Below, in pieces: positions 5,668 to 7,332 of a DNA stretch of 7,332 nucleotides. A program made the position numbers and the translations under genes. The notes under the pieces were generated by a model. The model was not told the origin of the DNA. It worked only from the letters and a program-made list of their open reading frames with translations, and searched no databases. Source of the stretch: Rhodoferax sp. (lineage in GTDB: Bacteria > Pseudomonadota > Gammaproteobacteria > Burkholderiales > Burkholderiaceae_C); contig JAIFMA010000237.1 in assembly GCA_020048795.1 (NCBI GenBank), forward strand, positions 1 to 7,332, read 5' to 3'. Position 1 is the stretch's first letter. Each line of letters begins with the position of its first letter.

Positions 5668-6843
5668 ATGAACCCAACACCTGAAATCAAGCTCCCGGGC
5701 GATGCCGAACCGGCACAATTTGCCCGTCGCATTCTGCTGGCCGTCAGCGGCCTGACCCCGCAAATCGTTACCGAAACCCTTTACGCCCTGGCAGCAGACG
5801 AATTTGCCCCCTTTGTACCGACCGAGGTGCATCTGATCACCAGCGCCGAAGGGGCCAGACGCGCTGAGCTGTCCTTGCTCAGCGACGACCTGGGCTGGTT
5901 TCACAAGCTGTGTGCCGACTACCACCTGCCCGGTGTCAGGTTTGATGCCAGCCACATCCACGTCATGCGCGATGCCCACGGCCAGCCGATGAACGACATC
6001 CGCAGCCCCGCCGACAACCGCGCCGCGGCTGACTTTATTACCGCCCAGGTACGCGCCATCACGGCAGATTCGGGCTGCGCCTTGCACGCTTCGATTGCCG
6101 GTGGCCGCAAAACCATGGGCTTTTACCTGGGTTATGCCTTGTCGCTGTTTGGCCGGCCGCAAGACCGGCTGAGCCATGTGCTGGTGAGCGAGCCTTTTGA
6201 GTCGAGCTACGATTTTTTCTACCCGACGCCCTACAGCCGGGTGCTGCAAACGCGCGATGGCCAACTGGCCGATACGGCACTGGCACAGGTCACGCTGGCC
6301 GAGATTCCGTTTGTCAGCCTGCGCCACGGGCTGCCGACTGCGCTGCTGGCGGGGCAGGCCAGCTTTAACGACACCGTGCTGGCGGCCCGCGCCGCCCTGG
6401 CCCCAGCCCACTTGGTGCTGGATTTGTCGCGCCAGTGCATTCTGGCAGCAGGCCGCGAAGTCAGTTTGCCACCGGCTGAACTGGCCCTGCTGGCGGTGTT
6501 TGCGCGGCAAACCCTGGCTGGCAGCGAACCCTTGAGCGCCCCAACCAAAGGCGTGCCCGACCCGGCCTGGGGCAGGCGCTATCTGCGCGAATACCGGCGC
6601 ATTGCTGGCCACCTGGCCGACATTGAAAGCACCGAGCGGGCCTTGAAAGACGGCATGGATGGCGAGTATTTTTCAGCCCGCAAGTCCAAGCTTGACCGCC
6701 GCCTGAAGACCGCCCTTGGTCCGGCCGCCGAGGCTTACCGCATCCACGACGGCGGCAGCCGGCCCCGGCGCTACGCCTTAACCCTGCATCCCGTTGCAGT
6801 ACGATTCGCCGCAGATGTGGCATTCAAGGGGGACAACCAATGA
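5668..6843 (+). CDS. CRISPR-associated CARF-domain protein, NE0113 family (ring nuclease/Csm6-annotated), with C-terminal winged-helix-like region
   Basis: A 391-residue protein whose N-terminal ~200 residues match the Cas_NE0113 CARF family (PF09623/TIGR02584): ILLAVSGLTPQIVTETLYAL (22-41, conserved Ser27), a long middle stretch with HVMRD and NDIRSPADNRAAADF, then SIAGGRKTMGFYLGYAL (142-158, Arg147-Lys148) and LSHVLVSEPFE. CARF domains bind cyclic oligoadenylates made by type III CRISPR complexes, and relatives cleave them. No HEPN RxxxxH motif stands out, so a Csm6-like RNase activity is not supported. Residues 249-280 (VLDLSRQCILAAGREVSLPP then a helix) and 336-373 (ARKSKLDRRLKTALG then YRIHDGG...YALTL) resemble the start and the recognition-helix/wing of OmpR-type DNA-binding domains, with about 55 residues between; this is inference. 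The ATG is chosen as the only upstream Met; its ribosome site is weak. The frame is intact. The stop overlaps the cmr1 remnant start (ATGA), implying an ancestral operon. Confidence 0.85.
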   Translation: MNPTPEIKLPGDAEPAQFARRILLAVSGLTPQIVTETLYALAADEFAPFVPTEVHLITSAEGARRAELSLLSDDLGWFHKLCADYHLPGVRFDASHIHVMRDAHGQPMNDIRSPADNRAAADFITAQVRAITADSGCALHASIAGGRKTMGFYLGYALSLFGRPQDRLSHVLVSEPFESSYDFFYPTPYSRVLQTRDGQLADTALAQVTLAEIPFVSLRHGLPTALLAGQASFNDTVLAARAALAPAHLVLDLSRQCILAAGREVSLPPAELALLAVFARQTLAGSEPLSAPTKGVPDPAWGRRYLREYRRIAGHLADIESTERALKDGMDGEYFSARKSKLDRRLKTALGPAAEAYRIHDGGSRPRRYALTLHPVAVRFAADVAFKGDNQ

Positions 6844-6989
6844 CCCTGCGCGAGTTGAGCTACCAGCTCAGTTTCAATACTCCGGCCTTTTTCGGCAATG
6901 CCGAGCAACAAGCCCAGTGGCGCACGCCGCTTTTCAAGGCGCTGCTCAAGCGGGTTGATGCGCAGGTTTTTGCCAGTTTGAGCGCCTGA
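6840..6989 (+). pseudogene. cmr1: cmr1 remnant (type III-B CRISPR RAMP protein, N-terminal fragment)
   Basis: A 49-codon frame starting at an ATG overlapping the CARF stop by 4 bases, with a strong Shine-Dalgarno (AAGGGGG at 6826-6832, 7 bases before the ATG). The product opens SYQLSFNTPAFFGNAEQQ, then AQWRTPLFKALLK. This matches the first strand, the glycine-containing loop and the WRTPPFKALLR helix that open Cmr1, a RAMP-fold subunit of the Cmr effector complex. Intact Cmr1 goes on with RQWWRV and is several hundred residues long. Here similarity stops after about residue 36, and the frame continues with RVDAQVFASLSA, which I do not recognise, to a TGA at 6987-6989. No further cmr-like sequence is visible downstream, so the gene was cut by a deletion or rearrangement. 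The short frame could still be translated, but a working Cmr1 is impossible. Confidence 0.75.
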
Positions 6990-7062
6990 CAGCGTCACCC
7001 TGACAAAACTCAGGATTTCTGGCAAACTGAGATTGTTATAGAGATTTCTACAGGATAAGCAT
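6990..7062. other. AT-richer junction between the cmr1 and PIN fragments
   Basis: These 73 bases are visibly richer in A/T than their surroundings and contain no gene. They hold short direct repeats (CAGGAT at 7011 and 7051; GATTTCT at 7014 and 7043). An 8-base inverted pair, CTGAGATT (7027-7034) and AATCTCAG (7066-7073), has its second arm at the edge of the PIN fragment. They probably mark the scar where two gene remnants were brought together. No convincing promoter: CTGACA at 7000-7005 lacks a -10 at proper spacing. Confidence 0.5.
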
Positions 7063-7332
7063 GAAAATCTCAGCATGCTGTGCGAATGGGGCATGGATTT
7101 GCCCGATGCCCAACTGGCGCTGGACAAACTGGCGCTGCCGTGCGAACCGTTCACCCCCGACATGGCACGGGAGGCGGCCCGTCTGCGCCCGCTGACCCGG
7201 GCGCTGGGTCTGTCGCTGGGAGACCGGGCCTGTCTGGCCACCGCAAAGTGTCTGCAACACCCGGTGCTGACAGGCCAGCGGCCCTGGCTGACGCTGGCGG
7301 TGCCATTGGGGCTGGACATCCGCTGCTTTCGT
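7063..7332 (+). pseudogene. PIN-domain (VapC-like) toxin remnant, N-terminus missing, runs off the window
   Basis: The frame opens after TAG at 7039-7041 and stays open to the window end, with the first ATG at 7075. It reads ENLSMLCEWGMDLPDAQLAL, then FTPDMAREAARLRPLTRALG, LSLGDRACLATAK, VLTGQRPW and IRCFR. This is the C-terminal two-thirds of a PIN-domain ribonuclease of the VapC type (typical wording: NLSEV...KLCEWGM, LSLGDRACLA, LTADRAW). PIN nucleases need about four acidic residues. The N-terminal Asp and its strand are absent, the Glu of NLSEV is gone (NLS is followed at once by MLCEWG, as if about four codons were deleted), the Asp of SLGDRA is present, and the Asp of TADRAW is replaced (TGQRPW). 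No antitoxin gene is visible upstream. I conclude it is an inactive fragment; the 3' end is beyond the window. Confidence 0.75.

Noticed and set aside
5275..6612. 445-codon open frame on the minus strand opposite the OYE end and the CARF gene
   Set aside because: It spans an intergenic region and two recognisable genes on the other strand. Its product is low-complexity Gln/Arg/Gly/Ala-rich with no family motif, as expected of the antisense frame of high-GC genes.
6840..6989. Treating the 49-codon frame as a genuine small protein gene
   Set aside because: Its first ~36 residues match the Cmr1 N-terminus and then break off abruptly before the conserved QWWR. Truncation explains it better than a novel microprotein.
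5458..7332. CRISPR array near the CARF/cmr1 remnant
   Set aside because: No regularly spaced direct repeats of 25-40 bases are present; only short 6-8 base repeats occur at the cmr1/PIN junction.

Overview
The window looks like chromosomal DNA from a betaproteobacterium of the order Burkholderiales, most likely the family Comamonadaceae (Rhodoferax/Polaromonas-like). The basis is high GC with strong third-position bias, a metX-metW pair of the betaproteobacterial type, protein wording typical of that family, and an intergenic stretch resembling a short dispersed repeat I associate with Comamonadaceae genomes. This assignment is inference; no rRNA is present to settle it.

Layout. Bases 1-1183 hold the 3' nine-tenths of an O-acetylhomoserine sulfhydrylase (metY-type) gene, cut by the window edge and broken by a frameshift near 426. 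A transglutaminase-like gene (2196 to 1288) runs on the opposite strand and converges on it. Next comes a 328-base gap that carries the best regulatory structure in the window. It holds an extended -10 promoter, a SAM-II-type riboswitch, and an intrinsic terminator whose loop is exactly complementary to the conserved 3' strand of the riboswitch. This leader feeds metX and metW (2525-4239, overlapping by 4 bases). An Old Yellow Enzyme family oxidoreductase follows (4330-5457).

The right-hand part (5458-7332) is different in kind. A 210-base spacer with a dispersed-repeat-like stretch, a perfect -35 box and a nested palindrome leads into an intact CARF-domain gene of the CRISPR-associated NE0113 family (ring nuclease/Csm6-annotated, PF09623/TIGR02584 type). 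Its stop overlaps the start of what was a cmr1 gene, of which only the N-terminal ~36 codons are recognisable before unrelated sequence and a stop. About 75 bases later a headless, catalytically depleted PIN-domain (VapC-like) fragment runs off the window. I read this as the stump of a decayed type III-B (Cmr) CRISPR locus in which the cyclic-oligoadenylate sensor gene outlived the effector complex. No CRISPR array is visible.

How the genes fit together. MetX acylates homoserine, MetY-type enzymes add sulfide to the acylated product, and MetW is the usual partner of MetX. The riboswitch would shut off metXW when S-adenosylmethionine, the pathway's end product, is plentiful. The transglutaminase-like and OYE genes have no evident functional tie to this pathway. 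The CARF gene has its own plausible promoter and could be expressed independently of any Cmr complex.
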